A stretch of DNA of 64,000 bases from JACDCA01 sp963810305 (GTDB taxonomy: Bacteria; Acidobacteriota; Vicinamibacteria; Vicinamibacterales; 2-12-FULL-66-21), in assembly GCA_963810305.1 (NCBI GenBank), contig CAWEMY010000001.1, positions 190,407 to 254,406 on the forward strand, read 5' to 3'. A program made the translations under genes and the position numbers. Positions 40,333-48,930 of the stretch are shown piece after piece; within the stretch, counting starts at the first letter, position 1; the number at the start of each line of letters is the position of its first letter. A model generated the notes under the pieces. The model was not told where the DNA came from. It saw only the letters and a program-made list of their open reading frames with translations, and did no database searches.

Positions 40333-40936
40333 ATGACCGTCACCGGCCTCATCGGCACGATCTGCATGTTCCCGCTGCGAGCGATCATCGCAGTGTGCGT
40401 CGCGCTACGCATTCATCCGAACATCCTGACGTTTGTCGGCGTGCTCATCAACGTCGCGGCGGCATGGCAGCTGGCGTTCGGCCACTTCATCAGCGCCGGC
40501 GTGATCATGATCGTCGCCAACATTTTCGACTTCATCGACGGGAAGGTTGCCCGCGAGCTGCATGCGGAATCCGCCTTCGGTGGCTTCTGGGACTCGGTCA
40601 TCGACCGGTTCTCGGATATCGCGCTGTTCATCGGATTGATCTACCTGTACTCGTCGCTCCGCCGTACTCGACTACGTCATGATCACGGCGCTGGCGATGA
40701 TGTTCGCGATCATGACCAGCTACACGCGCGCCCGGGCCGAGTCGCTGATCACCAAGTGCAAGGTCGGTTTCATGGAGCGCCCCGAACGCATCGTGCTGTT
40801 CATGATCGGCGCCTTCACCAACCGGATGGCCGCGGTGATGTGGGTGATCGGCGTCCTCTCGTTGTTCACGGTCGCGGACCGGATTCTTTACACCTACCGC
40901 GAGCTCCGCGACGTGCACCCGGAGCCGGTCGCATGA
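40333..40936 (+). pseudogene. CDP-alcohol phosphatidyltransferase split by a +1 frameshift
   Basis: Frame 1 from ATG 40333: 'RIHPNILTFVGVLINVAAAW' then the CDP-alcohol signature 'FDFIDGKVARELHAESAFGG' / 'FWDSVIDRFSDIALFIGLIY' (pattern DG-x2-AR-x8-G-x3-D-x3-D). After 'YLYSSL' (about 40655) sense continues in the next frame: 'AVLDYVMITALAMMFAIMTS', 'YTRARAESLITKCKVGFMER', 'PERIVLFMIGAFTNRMAAVM', ending at 40936. Removing one C from GCTCCGCC joins both halves into a ~200-aa membrane enzyme of phospholipid (phosphatidylglycerol/inositol-type) synthesis. Such a gene is normally needed, so a sequence error is likely. Coupled by ATGA to the next gene. Confidence 0.85.
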
Positions 40937-41139
40937 AGAAGACCGTTTTCCTCCCCGGCAGGATCCTGTGGAATGCCTTCTTCTGGACCTACGAGCGCGC
41001 CACCTGGCAGTACGACGTCATGGTGATCGCGATCCTGGCGTTCATCTGGCTGACACCGCCAGACTGGCTGGGCGATCCGATGGCGACCGGAGAAGGTCCG
41101 CTTGGCTATCTGGCGGACCTGCTCGCTGACAACTCCTAA
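40933..41139 (+). CDS. Small membrane protein of unknown function
   Basis: 68 aa starting at ATG 40933, which overlaps the phosphotransferase stop (ATGA). One central hydrophobic segment ('YDVMVIAILAFIWLTPPDWL') after 'ILWNAFFWTYERATWQ'. No family recognised. Translational coupling and fixed position suggest a partner of the CDP-alcohol phosphotransferase. The last codons (AAC TCC TAA) and stop come from the adjacent heptad array, the same ending as cmk. Confidence 0.65.
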   Translation: MKKTVFLPGRILWNAFFWTYERATWQYDVMVIAILAFIWLTPPDWLGDPMATGEGPLGYLADLLADNS

Positions 41140-41217
41140 CCTCTAACTCCTAACCTCTAACTTCTAACTTCTAACTTCTAAAATTTTAGGAGTTAGGATT
41201 AGACGTTAGGAGTTGAC
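41131..41217. repeat. Heptad inverted array (CTCCTAA / TTAGGAG) between convergent genes
   Basis: Left arm: CTCCTAA, CCTCTAA, CTCCTAA, CCTCTAA, CTTCTAA x3; apex AAATTTTAGG; right arm: TTAGGAG, TTAGGAT, TAGACG, TTAGGAG. Sequence and placement (two convergent stops) match the array at 31987-32062 about 9 kb away. Confidence 0.92.
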
Positions 41218-41222
41218 AAGCG

Positions 41223-41774
41223 TCAGATAACGTCGCGTTCGTCGTGGTTGCTCAGGTCGAGCGATTTGTCGGTGAAGTGGATGTCGTGGGCGGCGATCTT
41301 GTCGCGGAGCACGCGGCGGGCGGCGCCGTAATAGCTCTCCGGAACCGTGAGCCGGCGACCGAAGTCGCGCACGCGGTCGAGCAGCACCAGCGTGAGTTGC
41401 TCGTCTTCCCGCCACGCCATGCCGCCGATGCGTGAATAGGGCACGAACCCCCCGTCCGCCCAGATCCCATCCTCGTAGAACCCCCGCCCGATCTTCAGGC
41501 TGAGCGGGACCCCATACCCGTAGTAGACGAGCATCATCGTCTCGCCGAACACCTCGGAGGGATGCCATCGCAGCACCGCGAGCTTGTAGACGATGAGCAG
41601 GCTGAGGACTGCACCGAGGCCGATCAGAATCGCGTAGTAGGGGGGACGGCGTCCCGGCCATGTCAGGAGCGCCTGGGACCGGAGTCGCAGGAAACGGATG
41701 AACTGGAAGGCCAGACGAAGATTAGCCAGAAGGAAGCCGACGCCGAGGACGAAGAGGATCTTTGAGAGATCCAT
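41223..41774 (-). CDS. Membrane protein of unknown function with a PH-like C-terminus
   Basis: 183 aa from ATG 41774. Two hydrophobic helices (~3-20 'ILFVLGVGFLLANLRLAFQF' region and ~45-65 'YYAILIGLGAVLSLLIVYKL'). The C-terminal half ('RGFYEDGIWADGGFVPYSRI', 'GGMAWREDEQLTLVLLD', 'VPESYYGAARRVLRDKIAAH') resembles the small beta-rich PH-like domain found after two membrane helices in DUF5673-type proteins. That resemblance is weak evidence. No functional clue from neighbours. Confidence 0.65.
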   Translation of the reverse strand: MDLSKILFVLGVGFLLANLRLAFQFIRFLRLRSQALLTWPGRRPPYYAILIGLGAVLSLLIVYKLAVLRWHPSEVFGETMMLVYYGYGVPLSLKIGRGFYEDGIWADGGFVPYSRIGGMAWREDEQLTLVLLDRVRDFGRRLTVPESYYGAARRVLRDKIAAHDIHFTDKSLDLSNHDERDVI

Positions 41775-41860
41775 GATCAACTTGATTGAACTGACGATGA
41801 CGATTGTAGACTATGAACGGAGCGAACACGCAGTATTAGACACCAAACGGCGCGAGAGGT

Positions 41861-41931
41861 TCAATCGCTCGTTCAATCGTCAATCCGCATCAATCCGTCA
41901 ATCGCCAATCGAATCCTCAATCGTCAATCGT
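41861..41931. repeat. Heptad array (TCAATCG words) after tdk
   Basis: TCAATCG, TCAATCG, TCAATCC, CATCAATCC, GTCAATC, GCCAATC, CTCAATCG, TCAATCG end directly against the tdk stop codon (41932-41934). A partial complementary arm (GATTGAACTGACGATGACGA, from 41784) lies ~90 bp away, near the start of the minus-strand gene ending at 41223. Confidence 0.85.
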
Positions 41932-42504
<573 letters not shown>

Positions 42505-42573
42505 TGACTTATCGGCGGGGCCCCCTGCACCCCGCCTGGCGGCCTTCACTCGCTACCGCTCCGTTCCGGCCGC

Positions 42574-43134
42574 TCATGCTCGTGACAGATACTCGCCGGT
42601 TTCGGTGCTGACGCGGATGGTATCGCCGGGGTTGATGAACGGCGGCACGCTGACGACGAGACCGGTTTCGAGCGTCGCGGGCTTGATCTGGTTGCTGGCC
42701 GTCGCTCCTTTGATGCCGGGCACGGTGTCGGTGACCTTCAGGTCCACCGTCACCGGCAGCTCGATGCCAACCGGCTCGCTCCCGTAGAACTCGACCGCAA
42801 TGACGGCATCCGGGATCAGGTAGTTCACCGATTCCCCGAGCGCTTCCGCGGTGATGTGGGATTGCTCGTAAGTCTCGGTGTCCATGAAGTGGTAGGAATC
42901 GCCGTCCTTGTACATGTACTGCATCTGACGCTCGTCCAGCACGGCGCGCTCGACGAAGTCCTCCGAACGCAGTTTCTGGTCCGCGAGCGAGCCGGTGCGG
43001 ATGTTGCGGAACTTGACCCGGACGAACCCCCGCAGGTTGCCCGGTGTCACATGCTGAAGGTCGAGCACCCTGAACAGATCCTCGCCGATCTTGATCAGCA
43101 TTCCTTTCTTCATTCGGGTCGCTTGTAGGCTCAT
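42574..43134 (-). CDS. efp: Elongation factor P
   Basis: 186 aa. Three-beta-barrel tRNA mimic that relieves polyproline stalling. 'MKKGMLIKIGEDLFRVLDLQ', 'HVTPGNLRGFVRVKFRNIRT', 'YMYKDGDSYHFMDTETYEQS', 'GIELPVTVDLKVTDTVPGIK', 'PFINPGDTIRVSTETGEYLS' cover domains I-III. The tip loop is PGNLRG: the position of E. coli Lys34 (PGKGQA) is Asn. The start is ATG 43134; an ATG eight codons on is possible. The 60 bp after the stop (42510-42573) are GC-rich dispersed-type sequence like that after asd. Confidence 0.93.
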   Translation of the reverse strand: MSLQATRMKKGMLIKIGEDLFRVLDLQHVTPGNLRGFVRVKFRNIRTGSLADQKLRSEDFVERAVLDERQMQYMYKDGDSYHFMDTETYEQSHITAEALGESVNYLIPDAVIAVEFYGSEPVGIELPVTVDLKVTDTVPGIKGATASNQIKPATLETGLVVSVPPFINPGDTIRVSTETGEYLSRA

Positions 43135-43140
43135 TGACCT

Positions 43141-43358
43141 GTGATTCTACACGTGCGACGTGCGGCACGTGCGACGGGCTCACGTGCCACGTGCGGACGG
43201 GCTCACGTGCCACGTGCGGACGGGCTCACGTGCCACGTGCGGACGGGCTCACGTGCACGTGCGGACGGGCTCACGTGGCACGTGGCACGTTGGCACGTTG
43301 GCACGTTGGCACGTCCGCACGTGGCACGTCGCACGTCGCACGTCGCACGTCGCACGTG
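43141..43358. repeat. ACGTGC / GCACGT inverted array between divergent efp and hsp20
   Basis: About 218 bp. The left part has a 23-bp unit (ACGTGCCACGTGCGGACGGG plus CTC) repeated four to five times. The right part has 7- and 8-bp words (GCACGTTG x3, then GCACGTC x4). The words of the two parts are reverse complements. It occupies nearly the whole divergent intergenic region. Confidence 0.92.
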
Positions 43359-43372
43359 TAATATCGTTGGTG

Positions 43373-43768
43373 ATGTCCAGTCCCTGGCGTGACTTGCGCG
43401 GGTGGCACGAGCGCCTCGAGCGCCTCAGCGGCCACCACGGGGACGCCTGGGTGCCGCCGATCGACGTGTTCGAGACGGCGGACCGGTATGTCATCGCCGC
43501 GGAGCTTCCGGGCCTGGTTCGCGACCAGATCGAGCTCGCGATGGACGATTCCAAGCTCACCATCCGCGGACGCCGGGTCGAGACGCCCGGCGGGCCGGAC
43601 GTCCACTACCATCAGGTCGAGCGCGGACATGGCGCATTCGCCCGCACCTTCGAATTCGCCGAGAAGATCGACGTCGATCGCGTGACCGCGGATCTGACCG
43701 ACGGCGTGCTGACCGTCTCGCTGCCGAAGCACGCGCTCCTGCCGACGCGCAAGATCGAAGTGCGGTGA
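43373..43768 (+). CDS. Hsp20/alpha-crystallin small heat-shock protein
   Basis: 131 aa from ATG 43373; only a weak GTTGG precedes it. Alpha-crystallin domain: 'PPIDVFETADRYVIAAELPG', 'IELAMDDSKLTIRGRRVE', 'GAFARTFEFAEKIDVDRVTA', 'DLTDGVLTVSLPKHA', with the C-terminal I-x-I/V-like 'KIEVR'. ATP-independent holdase forming oligomers. The promoter must lie inside or beyond the ACGTGC array immediately upstream. HtrA protease follows 16 bp downstream, so the pair looks like a proteostasis operon. Distinct in sequence from the second Hsp20 at 57078. Confidence 0.9.
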   Translation: MSSPWRDLRGWHERLERLSGHHGDAWVPPIDVFETADRYVIAAELPGLVRDQIELAMDDSKLTIRGRRVETPGGPDVHYHQVERGHGAFARTFEFAEKIDVDRVTADLTDGVLTVSLPKHALLPTRKIEVR

Positions 43769-43784
43769 CCAGAAAGACGCCCCC

Positions 43785-44949
43785 ATGCTGAGACGCATCC
43801 TCGTCGTCACACTCTTCCTGGTGTCCGGGTTTCTGGCCGGGCTGGTTCTCACCGGACGGATGCGGACGGCTGAAGAGTCCTCCGCCGCGCAGGCGCCGTC
43901 CGCCACTCAGGCACAGCCGGCTCGCCCAGCCGCTGTGCCGCAGGGGCTGCCCGACCTGACCGGCATTGCCGAGCGCGCCGTGAACGCCGTCACCAGCATC
44001 TCGTCCACGCAGATCGTGCGGTCGCCGTTCTCGGACGATCCATTCTTCCGGCGGTTCTTTGGCGAAGACATGTTCGGCGCGCAGCGGGCGCAGAGTCTCG
44101 GCTCCGGCGTCATCGTTTCGGCGGATGGATACGTCCTCACCAACGCCCATGTCGTCGGCGGCACTCGGGGCGAGGTGTCCGAGGTATCGGTCATCCTCTC
44201 CGACAAACGTGAATTCCGCGCCAAGATCATCGGCGTGGACGAGGTCACAGACCTCGCGGTCCTGAAGATCAACGCCACGAAACTGCCCACGATCCCCTGG
44301 GGAGATTCATCGAAACTGCGGGTCGCGGAGTGGGTCCTGGCGATCGGCAATCCGTTCGGCGTCTTCAACCAGAGCGTCACACTCGGCATCGTCTCAGCAA
44401 CCGGACGAACAGTGCAGGGGCTCGGGACCGAGAGCTTCATTCAGACCGACGCGGCGATCAACAAGGGCAACTCCGGTGGCGCCTTGATCAACGCCCGCGG
44501 TGAACTGGTGGGCATCAACACCGCCATCTACAGCGAGACCGGAGGCTACCAGGGTATCGGGCTGGCCGTGCCGAGCAACCTTGCCCGCAAGACGCTCGAC
44601 GAGCTGGTGAAGACCGGGACCATCCGGCGCGGCACCATCGCCGGGATCGAGCTGGCGACATTGACATCGGAGATTGCCCGAACAGCTGCGCGCGCCCGAT
44701 ACCCGGGGAGTCCTGGTCATGAGCGTGGACCCGCGGGCGCCCGCAGCCGAGGCCGGTCTGCGCCGCGGCGACATCATCGTCGAGTTCAACGGCACGACGA
44801 TCGAAGGCGGACCACACTTCATCCGGCTGGTCTCCGACGCGCAGATCGGAAGCTCGGTGGCCCTCTCGATCGTCCGCGACGGCCGCCGCGTCACCGTTCG
44901 GGTGCCGATCTCGCAGGCGCAGTCCCGGGCCGTGCAGCAGCGCCGGTAA
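43785..44949 (+). pseudogene. Do/HtrA-type serine protease with a +1 frameshift before the PDZ domain
   Basis: N-terminal signal anchor ('MLRRILVVTLFLVSGFLAGL'), then the trypsin-like domain: His in 'GYVLTNAHVVGG', Asp in 'VDEVTDLAVLKI', Ser in 'TDAAINKGNSGGALINARG'. The frame is intact through 'GIELATLTSEIA' (about 44670), then goes out of frame. The PDZ domain continues one frame over: 'QLRAPDTRGVLVMSVDPRAP', 'AAEAGLRRGDIIVEFNGTTI', ending at 44949. Deleting one C of ATTGCCCGAAC restores a normal ~388-aa HtrA with one PDZ. Unrepaired, the protein has an aberrant C-terminus but a complete catalytic domain. The end overlaps the convergent glycosylase gene. Confidence 0.87.
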
Positions 44950-45541
44950 GTCGCCGCCCTGATACGGCGGCGCTGCCGGCGGCGTAGCATCGCCACTCCC
45001 GGTCGACTCCGACGGTGATACCAATACGCGGGCTCCACGCGACTTCACGCTCCGGCAGTCCAGCGTCCTCGATGCGCAACTCCGACGACACGAGATCGCG
45101 CAGGTTGTGACGCAGCGAAATGCCGAGTGCCCGGGTCAGATTGCCGGGGCCGCGGCACAGCGACGCGGTGTTGAGAGCGCCCGCCGGCTTCCCGGTACCT
45201 CGGGCGCGCCTGCGCCGCATCAGCTTTTCACCCTGAAATGGTTCCAGGGCCCGGATCAATACCGCGGCTGGCCAGCCTTCGGCTTCGGTGACGGCATTGA
45301 TCAAGTAATGGATCCCGTAATTCAGGTAGACGTACGCCAGCCCCGGCGGACCGTAGAGCGGTGCATTGCGGGCAGTTGGTCCAGGCGCCGCGTGACAGGC
45401 GGGATCCGATTCGCCGATATACGCTTCGGTCTCGACGATGACACCGGAGGTGAGGCCGGCGGCAGTCTCATGAACCAGGAGCTTGCCGATCAGTTCACGC
45501 GTGACGACCAGCGTCGGACGCGCAAAGAAATCCCGTGTCAC
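44891..45541 (-). CDS. DNA-3-methyladenine glycosylase (AAG/MPG family)
   Basis: 216 aa. Monofunctional glycosylase excising alkylated purines. 'FARPTLVVTRELIGKLLVHE', 'VIVETEAYIGESDPACHAAP' (catalytic Glu in ETEAY), 'RNAPLYGPPGLAYVYLNYGI', 'AVLIRALEP', 'LCRGPGNLTRALGIS', 'RIGITVG'. The last ~20 residues (Ala/Pro/Arg-rich) read antisense through the HtrA 3' end. Its start overlaps the upstream HEAT-protein stop by 4 bp, and uvrA is next, giving a DNA-repair-linked minus-strand cluster. Confidence 0.92.
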   Translation of the reverse strand: MTRDFFARPTLVVTRELIGKLLVHETAAGLTSGVIVETEAYIGESDPACHAAPGPTARNAPLYGPPGLAYVYLNYGIHYLINAVTEAEGWPAAVLIRALEPFQGEKLMRRRRARGTGKPAGALNTASLCRGPGNLTRALGISLRHNLRDLVSSELRIEDAGLPEREVAWSPRIGITVGVDREWRCYAAGSAAVSGRRLTGAAARPGTAPARSAPER

Positions 45542-46746
45542 CGCATTTTGAGCCGCTCGATCGCACGCGTGGCTGCGCGCGCGACGTCGCGGTCGCGGTC
45601 CGTGACCAACGGCTGCACCATGGACACGTGCGCTGCGTTGCCGATCGCACCGAGCATCAGCGCGACGTTGCCCCGAATGGTGGGATCAGGATCCTTCAGG
45701 TGCGGAACCAGGCTGTCTGCCACCGGAGCGCCGAGCTCGATCAGGTAACCGGCGACCTGCGGCGCGAGCTTCTCGGAATCGACTGACTCGACGAGCCTCG
45801 GTATGTAGTTGCGTCCGAGCTTCTGGAGCGCGAAGGCCATCGCGATCCGCACCATTTCGGACGACTCGGTGCCGATGGCGGTCTCGAGCACAGGCACGGC
45901 TGACGGCTCACCGACGCGCCCGAGGCCCTCGGCTGCGGCCCGACGAAAGAACTGATCGCGGTCGGCCAGCCGTGCCTTGAACAACGGGACACTCGAGGAA
46001 TGGCCGATCTTCGCCAGGCCGTCGAGGGCGGACCACCCCCCCTCGCCTTTTCGGTAGTGATCCAGTTGCTGCGTCAGCGACTGGATCGCGGTGACCTCAC
46101 GAATGTCACCGAGGGCGCGCATCGCTGCGAATCGCACCGGCTGCTGTGAGTCGTTGACCGCGTTGATCAAGGCCGGACCGGCGGCGGTAACCTGCAGCCG
46201 GCCGATCACGCGCGCCGCCGCGGCGCGCACCACCGGATCGTAATGATCCAGCGCCTTGATCAGTTGCTGCGTCGTCTCGTCTGCCACCGGCGGGCGCGCA
46301 ATCGTGCCGAGCGCGTAGATCGCACTGTGCCTGACTGGAGCGGTCGCGTCATCGATGGCGCGCAAGAGGTTGCTGGTCAACTCGGGCGGAACCGGACGCG
46401 GCCACACGGCCAGCGGACCTGCTTCGAAGGCGGCCTCGGCGGGGCTCTCCCGCCGGGTTTCGACGATGAGCGCCACATGCCGGCGCGCGTCGACCGGATC
46501 GACCAGGTAGAACGAGAGCTCGGTGGCAATCGCTTCCATCTGGATCTCGTCACCCGCGTCGTTGATCAGCGGCGCGATTGGGACGATGGCGTCGACGTGC
46601 TTTGCCTCTTTCAGCGTCCGAAGGGCGTCGAGCCGGGCCCGGAAATCCGGATTCCGCAGATTGCGGACGACATCGTCCAATCGTTGTTGACCGGGTCCGT
46701 AGGTCCCCAGTGTGAACGCCAGGGCGAGCAGTAGAACGCTGGTCAT
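45538..46746 (-). CDS. HEAT-repeat protein, secreted
   Basis: 402 aa with a signal peptide ('MTSVLLLALAFTLGTYGPGQ'). A succession of ~31-residue alpha-helical HEAT units: 'DPVVRAAAARVIGRLQVTAA', 'QQPVRFAAMRALGDIREVTA', 'DQFFRRAAAEGLGRVGEPSA', 'DPTIRGNVALMLGAIGNAAH', 'DRDVARAATRAIERLKMR'. Protein-interaction scaffold of unknown partner. Its start overlaps the uvrA stop by 4 bp and its stop overlaps the glycosylase start, so the uvrA-HEAT-glycosylase trio is one transcript. A periplasmic protein between two DNA repair enzymes is unexpected. Confidence 0.87.
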   Translation of the reverse strand: MTSVLLLALAFTLGTYGPGQQRLDDVVRNLRNPDFRARLDALRTLKEAKHVDAIVPIAPLINDAGDEIQMEAIATELSFYLVDPVDARRHVALIVETRRESPAEAAFEAGPLAVWPRPVPPELTSNLLRAIDDATAPVRHSAIYALGTIARPPVADETTQQLIKALDHYDPVVRAAAARVIGRLQVTAAGPALINAVNDSQQPVRFAAMRALGDIREVTAIQSLTQQLDHYRKGEGGWSALDGLAKIGHSSSVPLFKARLADRDQFFRRAAAEGLGRVGEPSAVPVLETAIGTESSEMVRIAMAFALQKLGRNYIPRLVESVDSEKLAPQVAGYLIELGAPVADSLVPHLKDPDPTIRGNVALMLGAIGNAAHVSMVQPLVTDRDRDVARAATRAIERLKMR

Positions 46747-48493
46747 GATGCCTGGTTGCGCGAGGCGCCGTAGGCGTTCGATCGGCCGACCGCGAGGACG
46801 TCGCGAAGATACCGCCCCGTGTGGGAGGTTTCAAGCTGCGCGAGCTGTTCCGGCGTGCCGGTCGCGACGATGTACCCCCCCTCTTCGCCCCCTTCCGGAC
46901 CAAGGTCGATGACCCAGTCGGCGGTCTTGATCACGTCGAGATTGTGTTCGATCACCAGCAGCGAGTGCCCCGCCTGGAGCAGCTTGCGGAACGCGGCGAG
47001 GAGCTTCGCGATGTCGTCGAAGTGCAGACCGGTGGTCGGTTCGTCGAGGATGTAGAGCACGCGGTCGCCGGTATGTGACGACAGGTGCGCCGCGATCTTG
47101 ATTCGCTGCGCCTCACCACCCGACAGCGTGGTCGCAGGCTGGCCGAGCCGCAGGTATCCGAGACCGATTTCGTCGAGCACCTGCAGCCGCCGCAGCACCT
47201 TCGGTGAGGAGGCGAAGAACGTCAGGGCCTCGCGGACGGTCATGTCGAGCATCTGGTCGACGCCGCGGCCGCGGTATTTCACCTCGAGCACCTGCGGCTT
47301 GAAGCGCTTGCCGTCGCAGTGCTCGCAGGGCACGAACACATCCGCGAGGAACTGCATCTCGACTTTGACGACCCCTTCGCCCTCGCAGGCCTCGCATCGG
47401 CCGCCCGGTACGTTGAATGAAAAGTGACTCGCGGTGAATCCCCGGGAGCGGGCATCTTTGGTGGAGGCCAGCAACTCGCGGATCGGATCGAAGGCTTTCA
47501 GATACGTCACGGGATTCGAACGTGGCGTTCGTCCGATCGGCGCCTGATCGACGAGAATGACGTCGCTGACGTATTCGGCTCCCTCCAGCTTCTGATGAGT
47601 GCCGACGCGCCGGTCCCAGTCCCCCTTCGAGCGCTTGAGCGCGGCGTAGATGACGTCGTGCACCAGCGTGCTCTTGCCGGAGCCGCTGACGCCGGTGACG
47701 CACGTGAGCACGCCGAGCGGGATGTCGACGTCCACGCCTTTGAGGTTGTGCTCCGACGCGTCCAGGATCCTGAGTTTCTGCGCGATCGGCTTCCGCCGGG
47801 TGGCCGGCACCGGGATCGCCAGCTCGTCGCGCAGATATTTCGCTGTGAGCGAACGCGGTTCGTGGAGCAGTTCCGAGAGCGTCCCGGTGAAGATCACACG
47901 GCCGCCCTGTTCGCCGGCACCGAGGCCCATGTCGACGACCCGGTCGGCAACCCTGATCATGTCTGCGTCGTGTTCGACGACGAGCACGGTGTTCCCCTGG
48001 TCGCGGAGCTGACGCAGGATGGCGATCAGCCGTTCGTTGTCGCGCGAATGCAGGCCGATGGACGGCTCGTCCAGCACGTAGAGTGTGTCGACGAGCGCGG
48101 AACCGAGCGAGGTCGCGAGATTGATGCGCTGGGACTCGCCCCCGGACAGCGTCGACGAAAGCCGATCGAGCGTGAGGTAGTCCAGGCCGACATCCCGAAG
48201 AAAACCAAGCCGGCGGCGAATCTCCGCCAGCACCTTTTCGGCGATGGCTGTCTCTTTTTCTGAAAGGACCAGTTCAGCAAAAAAGCGCTGCGCATCGCGC
48301 ACGGTAAGAGCGGCAACGGCGTCAACGGTCCGGTCGCCGACTCGCACATCGCGCGCCTCCCGCCGCAGCCGGGCGCCATTGCACTCAGGACACGTCAGGT
48401 ACCCACGGTAGCGGCTCAGGAAAACTCGGACGTGGACCTTGTATTTCTTCCGCTCCAGCCAGCGGAAGAAGCCCTTCACCCCTTCGTATCCCA

Positions 48494-48540
48494 CCTGCCC
48501 TGAGCCTGTCGAAGGGGCCTGCCCTGAGCCTGTCGAAGGG
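48494..48540. repeat. Two copies of CCTGCCCTGAGCCTGTCGAA-type repeat inside uvrA
   Basis: The 23-bp unit ending GAAGGG occurs at 48494-48516 and 48518-48540, giving a 24-bp step (8 codons). On the uvrA strand it codes 'PSTGSGQA' then 'PSTGSGQV'. This TTCGACAGGCTCAGG-containing word is a known widespread intergenic repeat in many phyla; inside an essential-type coding sequence it is unusual. Confidence 0.92.
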
Positions 48541-48863
48541 TCTCCTTCGATGACAAACTGTTTCTCCTCATCGCTCAACACGTTCCACGGGACGTCGGTC
48601 CGCACGCCGCGCACCCGCGCGGCGCGCTTCAACTCTGCCAGTTGCGCCCGGTAGTGCGGCTTGCTCCACGGCTCGATCGCATTCTGCTGGATGGATTTGG
48701 TCGGGTCCGGGACAACCAGCGCCATGTCGAGCTCGATGACGTTGCCGAACCCGTGGCATACCGGACAGGCGCCGAAAGGGTTGTTGAACGAGAAGAGGCG
48801 CGGTTGGGGCACCTCGTACTGAATCCCGCACGGCCGGCATTCGAACCGTTCGGAGAACTTGTG

Positions 48864-48930
48864 AAAGGCCGGCTGAAGCCGGCCTCTACCGTCGTCGCCG
48901 TCGTGAAGCCGGCCTCCACCGCTGTCGTCA
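48864..48930. repeat. GGCCGGCTGAAGCCGGCC-family repeat inside uvrA
   Basis: A palindrome (AGGCCGGCTGAAGCCGGCCT, 48866-48885) followed by CTACCGTCGTCG and a second half-copy (GTGAAGCCGGCCTCCACCG). Same family as the dapB-dapA repeat at 3631-3680. Codes about 20 Gly/Arg/Asp-rich residues between 'FAIELPTDD' and 'FHKFSERFECRPCG'. Confidence 0.88.

Noticed and set aside
43141..43358. CRISPR array
   Set aside because: Units are 7-23 bp, contiguous and without unique spacers of constant length; no cas genes are present.
44660..44690. Programmed +1 frameshifting in htrA and the other split genes
   Set aside because: No shared slippery codon, in-frame stop at the slip or upstream SD-like stimulator is evident at the six sites; indel error explains them more simply.
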